Shown: piece after piece, positions 1-11,842 of the stretch | Position numbering within the stretch: position 1 is the stretch's first letter | How the letters are laid out: the number at the start of each line of letters is the position of its first letter | Origin: Desarmillaria ectypa | Lineage: Eukaryota > Basidiomycota > Agaricomycetes > Agaricales > Physalacriaceae | Direction: 5' to 3' | Assembly: GCA_030407005.1 (NCBI GenBank) | Contig: JAUDYN010000002.1 | Coordinates: forward strand, 1,798,001 to 1,862,000 | Length of the DNA stretch: 64,000 bases | Notes under the pieces: model-generated | Database searches by the model: none | What the model saw: only the letters and a program-made list of their open reading frames with translations | Told to the model about the DNA's origin: nothing | Position numbers and translations under genes: made by a program

Positions 1-702
1 AGCCTCTCGATAGCTTTCAACCGCTCTGTGGCGGAACTGACTGTTGACGTGCTTGCCTTGGAATACGATGTGGAAGCCTGTCTACTAGGACCGAGATAAT
101 ACCTCGTTCCACGTTGTCCAGCAGTTTCCGCAGACAACAGGTCGGAAAGGGACGGCCGTGCATATTCCTCTAGTGGCAGTGTTAATATTGCGAAATAATC
201 GGCATCTTCAATATCTACGAAGGCAGTAGCTGATATCCCATCGCCGGAAGGCATGGAACCATAGAGTCGTTCTTGCATAGCATACTCACGCCCCACCAGA
301 TATCGAACTTAATAGCCCAGGAGATGTGAAATTTCCACAGAGTATCCTTGAACGTGTGCTTCATTACGATCGCTTACAGGGAGGTCAGAGTTGTCTCGAT
401 GGTAAGTTAGTAAATAGATGCAGCGAAGACTTCCTAATCAACACACCGAGATAACAAAACTGGAAGATATCGTGTGGGACAGCGTCGAAATAGTCGCCAT
501 CGGAATAGACAGGACGTTTGACAGGACGTGATTCCGAGGCATCTCGTGAACTTACGGTTCGTTTCCCCATCGGCGGTCCAGCAATTGAGCTGTCATCATC
601 CCGCCTTTGAGCAGCCTTATTGCTCGGTTGCTTGCCACGCTTTTTTGGCGCAAGCGCCAAGGCTGCTAGTTCAGTGCCACCGACACTGTGACTCTGCTCC
701 AT
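1..702 (-). CDS. Orphan gene, 3' end cut by window edge
   Basis: I do not recognise this protein. The first ATG (700-702) begins MEQSHSVGG, followed by a basic, low-complexity stretch (PKKRGKQPSN) that could act as a nuclear signal. A consistent splice chain continues: an exon ending FQFCYL, an intron of about 85 bases (acceptor after the CCCTGTAAG near 380), an exon reading IVMKHTFKDTLWKFHISW to FDIWWGV, a second intron of about 55 bases, and a long open exon with TAFVDIEDADYFAILTLPL and a Ser/Thr-rich tail (SRQASTSYSKASTSTVSS) that reaches base 1. The stop lies outside the window. It is head to head with the EME1-like gene. Coding status is inferred from phase-consistent exons, and the function is unknown. 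Confidence 0.5.
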
Positions 703-1301
703 TTTCTTCCAAAGAAACGCGGCGATTTTTGGGCCGATATACTTGACTTATCTGACCGAATGAATATCAACAGACTCTGGATGTTCTCGTATACTTCTGA
801 GTGCCTTTTCATACGTGAAGCAAAGGCTTCACTCTAGCGTGAAAATCAGATAGTAAACTCGACCAAACCTGATATACGTACCAAGCGTATTCTCTTTCAA
901 TTGTATCAGTTTTTCTTCCACCCATCCTGCAAATAATGGATTGGCACACTGTTTTCGCGGAGGCATTGGGTGTCAGAGAGAAAGGCGGACGTAAAGGCCA
1001 GATTTTTAATTAGAGCGCGCTGTTGCACAGCCACCACGTGTACCGTGTCTCATCGATTTAACTTAATCTTTTTCTACTCTATCCACCGTCCAAGAGATCC
1101 CCGAACCACCCTGATATCTGGGATATTTCTGACGACGACGACGACGAGCACCTTTTCAAATCTTCGTTTCCTTCAAGCAGTCAGCTCACCCTCGACAGCA
1201 ACACCAGCAGCGACACCGACTCTGATGACGACCCACCCCCTTCAAGCCAAATTCCTTCCTCATCTCAGCCTCACCCTTCCTCGCCAGTTACCACCTGTTT
1301 G

Positions 1302-2908
1302 ATGCTAAGCGACGACGAAGAACGTTATTACGATGATAACCTCCCTGCCTTTCGTGGCACTGCACCCGACGGCGACAGTAACTCTGATCTACCGCCACCA
1401 GAGCTTCTTTCCCAGTCGCGTAAGCGAAAGCTCTCACAGGGCATAAGCAGCGCTTCCGACGCGTCTCCCAGTAAAAAAACTAAATCTCAATCATCGTCAC
1501 CCGCTAAGGTTTGTCTCTATCGTATCGATGCGTCGCTTTCTACTGACGAAGCGCTCTATACGCCTCTAGTGTCCGCATCGTCAAGCCCAGAAAAGGCCCA
1601 AATTAAGCCAAAACGCAAGCGTAGAACATCCCAAGAGCGGGTGAGCCTCCTCCTCTTTCACTTCAGAGTACACACTGAGCGGATATATTCCCATAGCGGG
1701 ATGAAGACCAGGAGAAAGACGCACGTGGGGCTCAGAAGGAGAGGGAACACGAACTTAGGAAAGCGGCTCAGCTTGCCGCGAAGGAACAAAAGAAACAGGA
1801 AAGGATCGAAACCGCCGCCATGTTAGCCGAGAAGAAGGCAGAAGCTGCTGCTATGAAAGAAGCTAACAAGCTCCAGTACAGCAAAAGGGAAATGGTGAAG
1901 AACATGACCCTCATTCTCTCCGATTCTTTCCGGTATGCACATCCGGAACTCTTGCCGTCCCTCAAGGAGAGACTTCATGGACTCGGCGGTACCCCATTGT
2001 TTGGACGTCAGCTGCTTCAGGATCATCACACAATACAATGGAAGATGCAGTCCAATAAGCAATACAACGCGGAAATGAGAAATTGGATACCTTGCGAAGA
2101 GTACGAGGTCTTGCCGTTCACGGGATTACTCTACATCACTGGCGCAAATTTTGTGCATCCAGTGCGCACAAAGATGTTAGTACAGACGGTCATGGATTTT
2201 CGCAACGCCTATGGCAACCAGTCGAGTCATCATCAGACTTTTATCATGATCGGGTGTCTGGAGAAGGAGAGGCTGCGCAACAATGTCTACGAGGCTGTCG
2301 CAAGTTCGAATATCACTTGCCACACACACCACATCTTTGTTGAAAGCGTCGAGGAGGCTGTCGAGCGGTTGTATAACATCACTGCTGACATAGGTTAGTG
2401 GACTGATTTCATCTCGCCGTAGTAGACTCACGCATAAATTGTAGGTATCAAGCCGTACAAGTACGTAGCTCTGCAACATCCCTTGAATATCTGACCAAAC
2501 TTTCAGTAGACTGATTGAAAGGTCGCACCTCCCGTTTTGTGCAGACTTCAAGCAAGTTGAGACTGGAAAGACCTGCAAGGAAACTTGGAACCGGACGCTC
2601 TGCCAGATTCCTGGCTTGACATTTTCGGGCGCACAAGGCATCGTAGACAAGTATCCCACAGTTTCGAGTCTCTTTCGGAAGTACGCTGAGTATGTCGAGA
2701 ACCCGACTGCTGGTGAACTGTTACTCCAGGACTGTGTCGTGAGTAATTTGTCTGTTCCTCCAATCATTCGTTAATCCTTTTGACGTAGGTTCATGCACGC
2801 GCCGACGGCGTGCAGAGCGCTCGAAGGTTGAACAAGGCATCTTCAACCAGAGTTCACGCGGTGATGTGTGGTCAGGATGACTTGGCAGTAGTCGCTAGAG
2901 GCTCTTAG
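1302..2908 (+). CDS. eme1: EME1/Mms4-like non-catalytic subunit of the Mus81 structure-specific endonuclease
   Basis: EME1 proteins pair with Mus81 to cut branched DNA such as stalled forks and Holliday junctions in the nucleus. The N-terminal part is acidic and basic-patched (LSDDEERYYDDN, SRKRKLSQG). After two introns (about 1509-1569 and 1639-1696) comes a charged coiled coil (EKDARGAQKEREHELRKAAQ). Then follow an ERCC4-like fold (about 1900-2395, with LPFTGLLYITG) and a C-terminal helix-hairpin-helix region typical of the family (ETGKTCKETWNRTLCQIPGL, then YPTVSSLFRKY). Small introns lie at about 2396-2444, 2461-2505 and 2739-2788, and the stop is at 2906-2908. The 1302 ATG is the first in frame, but the same frame stays open upstream to about 1085 with acidic runs (WDISDDDDDEHLF), so the true start is probably in an upstream exon. 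Recognition rests on the C-terminal half. Confidence 0.78.
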
Positions 2909-3296
2909 ATAAGTTATCTACCTTGATTCCTTCCGTTCATCTTTCCATTTACCTACCACATTTCGATCATACCCTTGAGTTTTTGAATCTGTATAATGAT
3001 ATTGATCTGACGATGGACAGCCTCCCAACGCAGGCCAGTCGCCTGCTATCAACGTAGTAAAGGCTGCAAAAGCCGAGGGGAGAAGGCTCCCCTCAATATT
3101 CCATAGAGATGGGTGATACTCAACGGAAACTGGGTAAGAGATCTTTCCAGTCTCCACATCCACATTTGAAAGTCTCCGGCATCGAATACTGTCCCAATTA
3201 GCGTGGGATAGACACGGGAGCTTTAGAAATGCGCCAATTGTGGGTTGTCAAGCTGCACAACCGTAGAGGAAGAATATGAAATTGTGGTCAGGGTTG
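2909..3296. other. Convergent 3' intergenic stretch
   Basis: This lies between the EME1-like stop and the tRNase Z stop. An 81-codon minus-strand open frame (2918-3163) has no recognisable motif and no splice support. I see only 3' UTR-like sequence here. Confidence 0.5.
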
Positions 3297-4669
3297 TTAC
3301 GAACGGATATATGGTTTTCTGGGATTATGGTTTTGCGATCTCCTAGGATGGAGAACGTCCGCATGTTGCACATCGCCGTGATGATTCCAAGTTACCCTTG
3401 AACCCGATACAAATGCTTGTTCCTCTTCCTCAGCTCCAGGAACAGGAATGGCGACACGCATGTAATCCCAGGCTGCGCGCGCAATACCCTTTCCCCAGGC
3501 TTCATTTGCCTGGCATTCGATCTCCCTGATAACGCTCGCCCTGAAGCCTCCACCACTGGCTGCTGGGAACCGGCTCCCGATGTGATTGAGGACCAGTTTC
3601 TGAGCGTCGATGGCGCGTGCAAATGCGCCAGCAAGGTCGGGTGTTGAGTGACCGCGTGCCAGAGCGGTTCTCACAACGGTTTCCTTGGAGCGTTTCGCTT
3701 TGGCGTCAATGTGGGAGTCAATATGGGCGTCAGTAGATTCATGAATGAGGAGTGATGTTGGGGATGAAGAGAACTGATTTATAAGTGGGACCAGGGACGT
3801 TGCATCGTAAGTGTCTCCAAGAATGACTATCTTGCGGTACGGACTGACGGATTCCCGAAAGATGAAGCCAAGGCATGGATCTGTAGAAGAGATGAGTTAT
3901 GATTTCCTATGTTTGGTTCGTGCGGCGCACCTCGATGAGCGATGGGGCCTGCATCAACACAGATATCACCATAAAAACCAGGCCCTTTGGTAATCTCCGG
4001 CCAAAAGCCATCTTCTGACATTATGTCACGACCAGGAGCCTCACTAGTATGCAAATCCTCTGTTGTACACGGAGTCACAGTGTCTTCTGGGTTGAGCAGT
4101 TCATGGACAACATACTTATCGTTGGACCGACTGAGAGTCATTTTCATATTCAGTCGGACAAAATTTCGGATGCCTGCTGGACCATATATTTCGATTGTAG
4201 GATCAGGCTTTGAGTGATGCTGCGATTGTTCCGTCGGCAGAGGTACAGGATAGAGCACGTTACGCAAGAAGGTGATGATACCCATGACATGATCAGCGTG
4301 CATGTGGGTAATGAAGATCTTGTTAACGCGGGAGACCTTGAGGTGCTGGGCATGGTCGTAGGTGGTTGGCTGGTTGTAGAACTGACGCAACGTTCCTTCA
4401 GCGCAGTCGACCATCCAAAGGCTACCGTTATTGCAAACACTGGCGACGAGAGACGAGCAATTGCGAGTTGGAGAAGGACCGCCGCCACTGGAGGTGCCCA
4501 AGAAGGTCACTGAGCTGAAAGAAAGGTCTAGATGAAAATAAGTCAGGCAGCTACCAAGAACATACAGAGTGCGAGTCATCTGCTCGTCGTTGAGCACGAT
4601 GACGGGACGATGGAAGGACCGGAATGGGCGGACGTGGGAAAAGCGCGCTACTGGTCGAAAGAGAAGCAT
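3297..4669 (-). CDS. tRNase Z (ELAC-type zinc phosphodiesterase), short form
   Basis: tRNase Z removes the 3' trailer from tRNA precursors. The metallo-beta-lactamase core is clear: VTFLGTSSGGGPSPTRNCSS at the start of the fold, the zinc-binding THMHADH motif (HxHxDH), a DAGPIAHR segment, then GDTYDAT, IHEST and NHIGSRF further on. Two introns fit: one near 4517-4556 after the leader, and one at about 3882-3930 that joins AHR to DPCLGFIF in phase. The protein is about 420 residues with a single metallo-beta-lactamase domain, close to bacterial and ELAC1 proteins rather than the long form usual in yeasts. The leader (MLLFRPVARFSHVRPFRSF) is basic and lacks acidic residues, so mitochondrial import is plausible. 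It is head to head with the next gene, 105 bases apart. The C-terminal end beyond the VPGAEEEE segment is uncertain. Confidence 0.88.
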
Positions 4670-4774
4670 AACGCGCACGTGACGAGCCAGTTCGATTTTT
4701 TAAACCACCAACTAGTACGCTTGTCGTTGGCTTCCAGGCCAGTAAGGCTTAGGATTTCAATTCCGCCACTCTCT

Positions 4775-5665
4775 ATGCCCGCCACTCTTTTCCCGCCTGC
4801 CCCGCCGTCGTCGCCCGCCATGATGCGCCCTAACGTCATCGTTTTCCCTCCAGAGGAAGACCGGGAAGAGCCCTTTTGCTGCTACGACCCTGATGACCCT
4901 GTCGACTATGACTCTCACATCCTAGCCGATGCTATCCACCGTCTTGTCCCCTTCCACAACACTGCCGAGCTCCTTCTCGAAGATCTTGACGTTGATGACC
5001 CCGGCTTTCTCGTCGGCAATGACCCTGCAGACGACTCCGAGATATACGAAGTCGTCCGCGTCAGCCGACACCAATCGCGTAGTCCACCATTACCTCAGCC
5101 ACCGCCTTCCCCACCGCAACAGCAGAAACGGTCCAAAACGTCCTTCTTTAAAGCAGCCAAGGCTTTGATACGGCCCAAGGCCCAGCCGGTGCTCCCCCCT
5201 CCCCTGCGTACGCGGCAGAGCAATGCGTCGTTATACAACGATTTCCCTCATCCGGATGATGAGGAAGAAGAGAATGTCGGTTGCCGGGCACCATCACCTT
5301 CACCGACAACCCGTTCGTATATGACCCGACGCCTCAGTATGCTCAACCTCTTTTCCTCCTCTTCACCCAGTCTGCCTTCCATGTCTCGCACTTCAGATTC
5401 ATCCTCATCTTCGTCGTCTGGGCCAGATTCCCCTGTTGATACAGAACCCAGGAGGAGTACCTCCATACTCAGCTTGCGCGGGTTTCCGTCGTTCCGGAGA
5501 GAGAAGGGCAGCGCAAAGAGTAAAGTGAAGGAGAGCGTGTCGGCGCCGCAAATCTATCAGCCGCCACCAGCTCCCCCCCCAATTCTTGACGCGGATACTA
5601 GCATCGAGTTGCGACTAGATTCACTACATTTTGACGACCTATCTTTTGATCCAGACCGATTTTGA
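4775..5665 (+). CDS. Intrinsically disordered acidic/proline-rich protein, function unknown
   Basis: An intronless open frame of about 296 codons begins at the ATG at 4775 (MPATLFPPAPPSSPAMMRP). The same frame is open further upstream (an ATG at 4532), but that part overlaps the 5' end of the divergent tRNase Z gene, so 4775 is preferred. The protein shows acidic segments (DPDDPVDYD, LEDLDVDDPG), proline runs (PPLPQPPPSPP), a basic patch (KTSFFKAAKALIRPKA), long serine runs and an SFRREKGSAKSK stretch. It ends in an acidic/hydrophobic tail (LRLDSLHFDDLSFDPDRF). No globular domain is visible. The pattern suits a fungal regulatory or scaffold protein with many phosphorylation sites, but that is inference only. 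Confidence 0.6.
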   Translation: MPATLFPPAPPSSPAMMRPNVIVFPPEEDREEPFCCYDPDDPVDYDSHILADAIHRLVPFHNTAELLLEDLDVDDPGFLVGNDPADDSEIYEVVRVSRHQSRSPPLPQPPPSPPQQQKRSKTSFFKAAKALIRPKAQPVLPPPLRTRQSNASLYNDFPHPDDEEEENVGCRAPSPSPTTRSYMTRRLSMLNLFSSSSPSLPSMSRTSDSSSSSSSGPDSPVDTEPRRSTSILSLRGFPSFRREKGSAKSKVKESVSAPQIYQPPPAPPPILDADTSIELRLDSLHFDDLSFDPDRF

Positions 5666-5789
5666 TATCAGTTACCCTTCCATTCCTTTTCGCTTTCTTA
5701 TGTATGATTTAAGTTCACGGCTCATTACATACATGTCATTATCCCTACTATTAGTACTTTTCAGACAGAACTGGCACCCTATCCGTCAG

Positions 5790-8534
5790 CTACATCGTTT
5801 TGGAATCAAGTTGTAACTCACTTAACGTCACCAATGATGTCCAGCCAGTGAACGGATGACTTCGTCGTCCTTCGCCTGTCAAAGCATCGTACTGCTCCCA
5901 CACATATCCTGTGCGTTGGTACTCCTGAAAGAGTCACGATAATGTCAGCTCCTCTGTCAGGATATGTAACAGCATACCTTGAAAACATTATCTACCACGT
6001 TTCGCCTCAGCTCCTCATATATTTCTCGTGCTTGTGCCTGATACGGTCCTTCTTGTGCTGCATACGTCTGTTGTTTTTGCCGTCAGTCAAGGAAGCTGAG
6101 AAGATAAACATCTACCCACCTGATGCAAAGCTCTCAAGGCCAGGAAGTTCATTTGTACCCAGATTGGCCCCTTCCAATAATTCTCTCCTTGTCCAAACTC
6201 TGGATGGCTGACGGACAAACTTCGGAGACCATAAGGAGACCATAAATGCTCAGGATCCCGAACGAGATCGAGAATCTTGCCAAGGTGAGGAGAGTCCACA
6301 GGCACGAGTTCCAGCAAGAATGGGAATAGTGACAGATATCCTCGATGACAAACATGCATTGATTCATCTTCGTCATCTACGGACGCGTCACAGTACATCC
6401 CTTCCTCCTCATTCCAGTGCAGATCATCAATGTTTCCTACAATGTTCTCGTAGATTTCACCGAACGACAAGGCATCATCTGTCTCGCCAACAAATTCGGC
6501 GATTTCCTTCATTGTACGCGTGAAAAAGCCCATCCACGAAATGAGATCCAGGTGAAGCTCGCCGGCATGCGGTGCACTACGTGGATAGTCATCCATCCCC
6601 GACGTCAGGACGTGGTTGAGGTTGCGACCCCTCCATCGGTACGCCTCAGTTCGCGAACGGGCTTTCCTTGCATACGGTTTAATAAGCCCACGCTGCGTGC
6701 GTCGGAACCAGTCATAGTGCCGTCTGAGAGGCTTGTAGACTGATTTTAGGAATGGTAGCGCGAAAGCGGGTCTACGAGCCTCAGGGGTATCATCTCCTTG
6801 GATATCAAGCGGTGTTTGCTGTGTATCCATACCCAGATCAGCGAGAGACGGACCAGAATCAGCGGCTTTGACACGGTTAATGTAGGCAGTAACAGCCATG
6901 GTAAGTGTAGGCGGGTTAGCATACTTTGGATACTGTGTTTGGAACTGAGGCGGGACTTTGCTTCTGGCCTCCTCACCGAGAATCTGTTCCCTTCCCACCC
7001 AGCCATCTTCGTCGATCAGGTTGATCCAGCTCTTGAGTATTTCCAGTGCTAATGCATCATCCCATTGTCCGATATGTAATAGATGGAAACCTTCGTCCCA
7101 ATAGAATCCGCGAGGGAAGAAACTACGACTGGGCGTAGCAGTGAGAAGAGATTTGGGTTCAGTAAGTTGGGGACCACGCTGTTCCGGGGGTATATCGTTA
7201 TCAGAACTTTCATCATCTTCGTCCCATTCAAAAGAGAAGGATCTGTCGATGATGGAGGTGCCATGGAAGTATCCCACTCCTCCTATCAAGCTAGCAGTGA
7301 TATCTTGTGAAAAGGCTTCAAGTTCAGGAGTGGGTGGATATGAGGAAGGAATGGGGAAGGTACGAGAGAAGCGTGAAGAATACGACTTGGTTAGCGAGGG
7401 AATGCCTTGGTCCAGAACGGCAGCTACAAAAGCGTCAATGCATCACATATGTGTCAAAGGGAGAACTTACAAGTAAGCTTTTGGGTCACAGACGCACTAT
7501 CAAAAAACACATCGAACTGGAAGGGCCCAGTAAACGTTTTCTGGACAGCGTAAAGATTGGAGCCACTGTAGACTTCATCGGGGAGCTGAAGAATGAAGGA
7601 AGGGTCGGGAAGTCCAACAGCCGGGTCTGCATAAGGTGCAATAATGTCTTGGGATCGTTTAATCATGGTTTGCAGGATAGAATCGCGCGCGCGCCAGATA
7701 TGTCCTGAAGGAATGGGTTGTCCTAGGTAATGGGTCTTTCCGGCACGAGCAGAGAACGCAGATGCATGGGGACCCTTAGTGATGTACGAATTATCGGGAT
7801 CTGGAAAACTATTAACACAATGAGTGAGTGAATGGTGGAGATTTACCGTCAACGATGCGGATTGTGAACTCGTCCAATTCGGGTGTCGATCCAGAGAATT
7901 TGACTTCGCCATCGAGTCCCTGAAGGGCATAAGTGCATATGCATGGATGAAGTGAGATGAAGACCGACATCTTCCTCTTCGTCAGTGTCCATATCTAGGC
8001 CTCCTAGGCCTTCCAATCCGAGATACCAAATGAGGGAAGGGTGTGAAATTGTAGCTGTCGAAATTCAGAACATGACGAATGAAAGAGGTTAACGTGTACT
8101 TACAAGGATCAATGGGTTCTCCTTTGACACGAGCAGCCCAGCTGCCGCCATTTTCACCCCCGCTAACCTTGATGAACTCTGTTGTAATTCGAACGTTGTT
8201 GAGAGTGTCTTCAATAGTTTGTACGCCGCCTTCGCGAGGGTCGTAGACATTCCACGTATACGAACGCAGCTGGTCGTCCTGAGAACATGCATGACGGGCT
8301 CCTGCAGGATTTGCATGTCAATGAGATGCAGAGGAATAGCCAAGACTAGACGCACGAGAGATGGACTGGTAATCGTGAGCACCAAACCAAATGAGACCCG
8401 TCATGAGGCTTTGGGGTATTTGTGGACGCATTCCAAAGTAGATATTGGGTCTATAGGCACCCCAAAGCGTATTATTGTCGTCTGATGCGGCGGCGAGCAC
8501 TGCGAGGAGCAGCAGGAGCCATGGCATACGCATT
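5790..8534 (-). CDS. ER mannosyl-oligosaccharide glucosidase I (GH63)
   Basis: Glucosidase I removes the outermost alpha-1,2-glucose from the Glc3Man9GlcNAc2 glycan just after its transfer to nascent proteins in the ER. The start at 8534 encodes a short signal sequence ([17 protein letters not shown]) followed by [18 protein letters not shown], typical of the family N-terminus. Next come [13 protein letters not shown] and, after an intron, [19 protein letters not shown]. The catalytic (alpha/alpha)6 domain lies in the long exon at 6087-7289: [33 protein letters not shown] and the NPPTLTMAV segment, ending at [19 protein letters not shown]. The last exon reads [20 protein letters not shown] followed by TGWTSLVTL. 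Several 50-60-base introns interrupt the N-terminal half. The gene looks complete. Confidence 0.92.
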
Positions 8535-9736
8535 TGGCAGCAGCTGTACAAATGGTGAAAAAGATGTTGGTCAACAGTAAGTAACGTACTGTATTTCCGT
8601 TCCTTCAGGTTAGGATTCAACGAGCTGTGTCCTGGGTATTTCCTGTATACTGTACGTGTCGTTGAGAGCAAGCGTAGGCTGCGTAGCTTTCGTCGCGAAC
8701 GTGGACACGGATCACGTGTGTGGAATCACGGGTGACGGTAGGACAATTTTGATCTTTGTCCGGATTCTTGTCCTAAGATCGGCAATTTGTCCGGACTTTT
8801 GCTTTAACCTCAATTTTTTTCAGAAAACTCGTAAAAATTCGTCGGTGTCCCTAACAGCAAAATACTACATATTGAACTCACATAGAGCAAGAAAAGGACA
8901 TCCATAGGTCTATACCAGCCATCAATATGAACAGAAGCCCAACCGATGACGTCCGGGTATGCCCAGATGAAATGAGCCGGGGATAACATCATTCACGGAG
9001 ATGTGATCATTGTCCAGATCTTCCAGCTCATCGTCGGACATAGTTGGTGTCGGTGAGTATAGGAATGGGGGATAGTCTCTGAGCTTGAGTGTATGTACAA
9101 CTGCGAGGTAGAAATATATTATAATTCCATTATAAAACGTACAAAATGAAAAATGGTACTTTGCTTCTCAATAGTTCTCAATAATAGTTGGTAATTTTGG
9201 ACAATGGTAACGAACGTGGAAATTGAGGCAAAGTAGAACAATGTAGTCTCGTCCTAGCATGCCGGCATGACATTGCCGAGTGTCCGGCTTTGCCCTAACT
9301 TGGAGTCCAAAATCGAGAATACCCGAGCGTAAACGATGCTGGCTGCAATTGAGAGAATTCAGGTCTCTCATCTGCTTAGTCAGCAACTCACAATGCCCAA
9401 GGGGAATAAACACGGGTCCTGTGACGGTACGTTCGGGTCGTACGGTCCGGTTGTTCTCGCTCTTGATGGCACAAGTTTGTAAGCTGAAGAGATCCTTCAT
9501 AACAGGTACATTCGGCTTGTATAGGCTCAGGCTGATGCACCGTCTTAACATTTTCCTGTCCCAACGTTGTTAGACGTTGTCTAGCATTGTCGGTAAGGAT
9601 CTTAGCATGGCTGTCTGTCCCATGACAGGCAATTAGTCCAGCCGCTGTATGATATTAATCTATAGGGCAAGGCTGTGTTTCCTTCTTCGAATATAAAGTT
9701 GATCCCAGAAATGTCCTAATTTACCTTCCTACAAGC
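8535..9736. other. 1.2-kb intergenic region between two head-to-head genes
   Basis: This region carries the promoters of the GH63 gene (minus) and the SPFH gene (plus). It contains a 39-codon minus-strand frame at 8922-9041 (MSDDELEDLDNDH...) of unknown status. It also contains a perfect 12-base palindrome CATGCCGGCATG at 9258-9269. No repeat boundaries or transposase remnants were recognised. Confidence 0.4.
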
Positions 9737-11842
9737 ATGGCCAGTATCATGGACAACACTACTGTCGTTGGTGACACCCTTCGCAAGGATCAAGAGTTCT
9801 CACTCCAGACAAAAGATTTCAAGTCTACCATCAGTCATGGAAAACAAAGACAACAGGAAAACCACCTCGCAACCGCGCTCGATTATATGAAAGATGACAG
9901 GCCGTTCTTTGTTGCAATAGGCAAGGATGGTGTAATTGCCGCACTTCAGAAGCTCGATAACCAGCTTGTACAAGTGAGCCTTATATCCGTTGCATACTAG
10001 GGTCTGCCTCTCAAAATCCTATCCAGGCTGGTCGTGCCAATATCCTGTCCAAGAAGGTTAGCCCCTTATCATCAGTCCACATGCATATCGATTCATATGC
10101 CCTTAACGCAGATACCAGTCAACTGGATAGGCAGGGAAATCGCGCCTGGACAGATTGGAATGATCAACCATGGTGGATCACCAAAGATTGTGACCCGTTC
10201 TGGTCGTTATCCCGGTTTCCCCCTACGCAACTGGTGGGCGCGGACCTGGTGTGGGCCTAGAGGACGTAAGTATCAAATATTCAATCTTGTCGCGTTGTCT
10301 CACTTCCCTCTTTATAGTTTCAGATACTGTTGTCGAATTCCAAGGTCTGACTGTCGTTCAAGTTTCCCAGAACCAGGCAGCGGTCATTTCTGACCCCCAA
10401 AACCACATATTTGTTATTCGAAATGCGGGTTTTGTTGCATTTGCCATCGAGGGAACATACGATGTCTTGTCAATTGTTGACCAGACCCACTTGCCCAGTT
10501 CTGTTAAGGACCGTGTGACTGGCAGCGTTTTGGGTTGGACCCACGAAGTCAAAATGAAAAGCAAAATCAATGACCGCGAGGAGAGGGACTTTGTAGTCGC
10601 TCTTTTGTGAGATCATCATCTTTGACGCAAGTCTAAGAATCCTGACTCATTTGTTCGTTTCCTAGCTTGAACATTCCTGCAAATAATTGTGCAGTTCTGC
10701 AGCGAGGTGATGATCTCGAGTTGTTGGGCGCAGGACAATCTGTCATCACTAACCCCAGTGTGACTCTGCGTGGCTTGTACACCCTTGGAGAGAATCAGCT
10801 TGAGATGCCGACCAAAGATATGTAGGCGTTATTCATCTTTGATTCGCATCGTATAGGTCTCATGATTTCGATTAGCTTCACGCGGGACCAAGTGCCTGTC
10901 AGCTTGACAATATATCTTAAGTGGCAGTTGACGGAGCCGTTGAAGCTCACTACGCATGGATACAATACTCCTTACGATGCTCTTCGAGACAAGACGCAAT
11001 CTATACTCACCCAGATTGTCGCTCACTTAGACTATTCTGCAATGGCAAGTAATGAATTGATTACAAGCCCGGTGGTAACTTATAACTGGATGAATGTACA
11101 GGTCAAACAGCGCTCGTTTGGACCAGATAATCTGGAGGACGGAAGTGATCCTTCTTCGGCTTTCCTTGACGCCCTAAGAACGCGTGCTATGGATGAAATG
11201 CATCAGGCTGCACTCGAATACGGTATTGTTCTGAAAGATCTCGGTATGCCCCTTCCCTCCTTTAGTCGTACGAGCCCTCACATACTGGGAATCAGCCGTC
11301 ATTGACAGGCAATTCAAGGGTGACATCGCATCAACGATGGATAAACTTACGACTCGTGCTTTGCAGGCCCAAGTCGAAGCTGCTGTGAGCCATAAGCTCT
11401 GTTCAAGGCAGTCTGTGACTGAAATCACTTCCAGAATGTGGATAGGGAGAACAGCAACAAAGTCAAGCGAGAAGAAGGGGCACTTTCTGTCGCACGGATC
11501 AAGGCACAGGCCCTGAACACCCAAGCAGACGCAGATGCCTATAACGTTATCGCGGTGGCCAAGGCCCAAGCACAACGCGTACGGATCGAAGCGGAAGCGG
11601 CCGCTGAAGCGACCCGCATGGCTGCAGAGGCTGACGCATCAGCCATTCGAACTAAGGCAAAGGCTGATGCTGAGGTTGTGGATGAATTTGCCCGTCAGAT
11701 GGAATTTCGACGAATGGAGGTTTCTCGGGTAAAAGCCTTTGGCTCGAAAACTATTTTTGTTCCCTCGGAGGGACTTGGATCCCAACTGGGAAACGCGATG
11801 GCTGTAGGTATGGCCGCTAATATGGGAGCTAACTCAAATTAG
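9737..11842 (+). CDS. SPFH/band-7 (flotillin-like) membrane-scaffold protein
   Basis: SPFH proteins oligomerise on the inner face of membranes. Here the N-terminal part carries a GREIAPGQIGMINHGGSPKI segment and FSDTVVEFQGLTVVQVSQNQ (the second after an intron). The SPFH core follows, with NNCAVLQRGDDLELLGAGQS, TRDQVPVSLTIYLKWQL (the DxVxVxVxxxVxW-like strand) and YDALRDKTQSILTQIVAHLD. The last exon (11438-11842) is a long alanine/charged coiled coil (AKAQAQRVRIEAEAAAEATR) as in flotillins, ending VGMAANMGANSN. I see about seven short introns. No signal peptide or transmembrane helix is evident, so membrane attachment would be peripheral. It resembles fungal flotillin-like proteins of unassigned role more than prohibitins or stomatin. 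Confidence 0.8.

Noticed and set aside
528..746. 72-codon plus-strand frame rich in Cys/His
   Set aside because: It is antisense to the first exon of the left-edge gene, which has better-supported coding sequence.
1139..1154. GAC triplet run as a microsatellite
   Set aside because: It encodes an in-frame poly-Asp run in the probable EME1-like N-terminus, so it is more likely coding than a free repeat.
4532..4774. Longer 5' extension of the disordered protein
   Set aside because: The extension overlaps the start exon and first intron of the divergent tRNase Z gene. The 4775 ATG is the simpler start.
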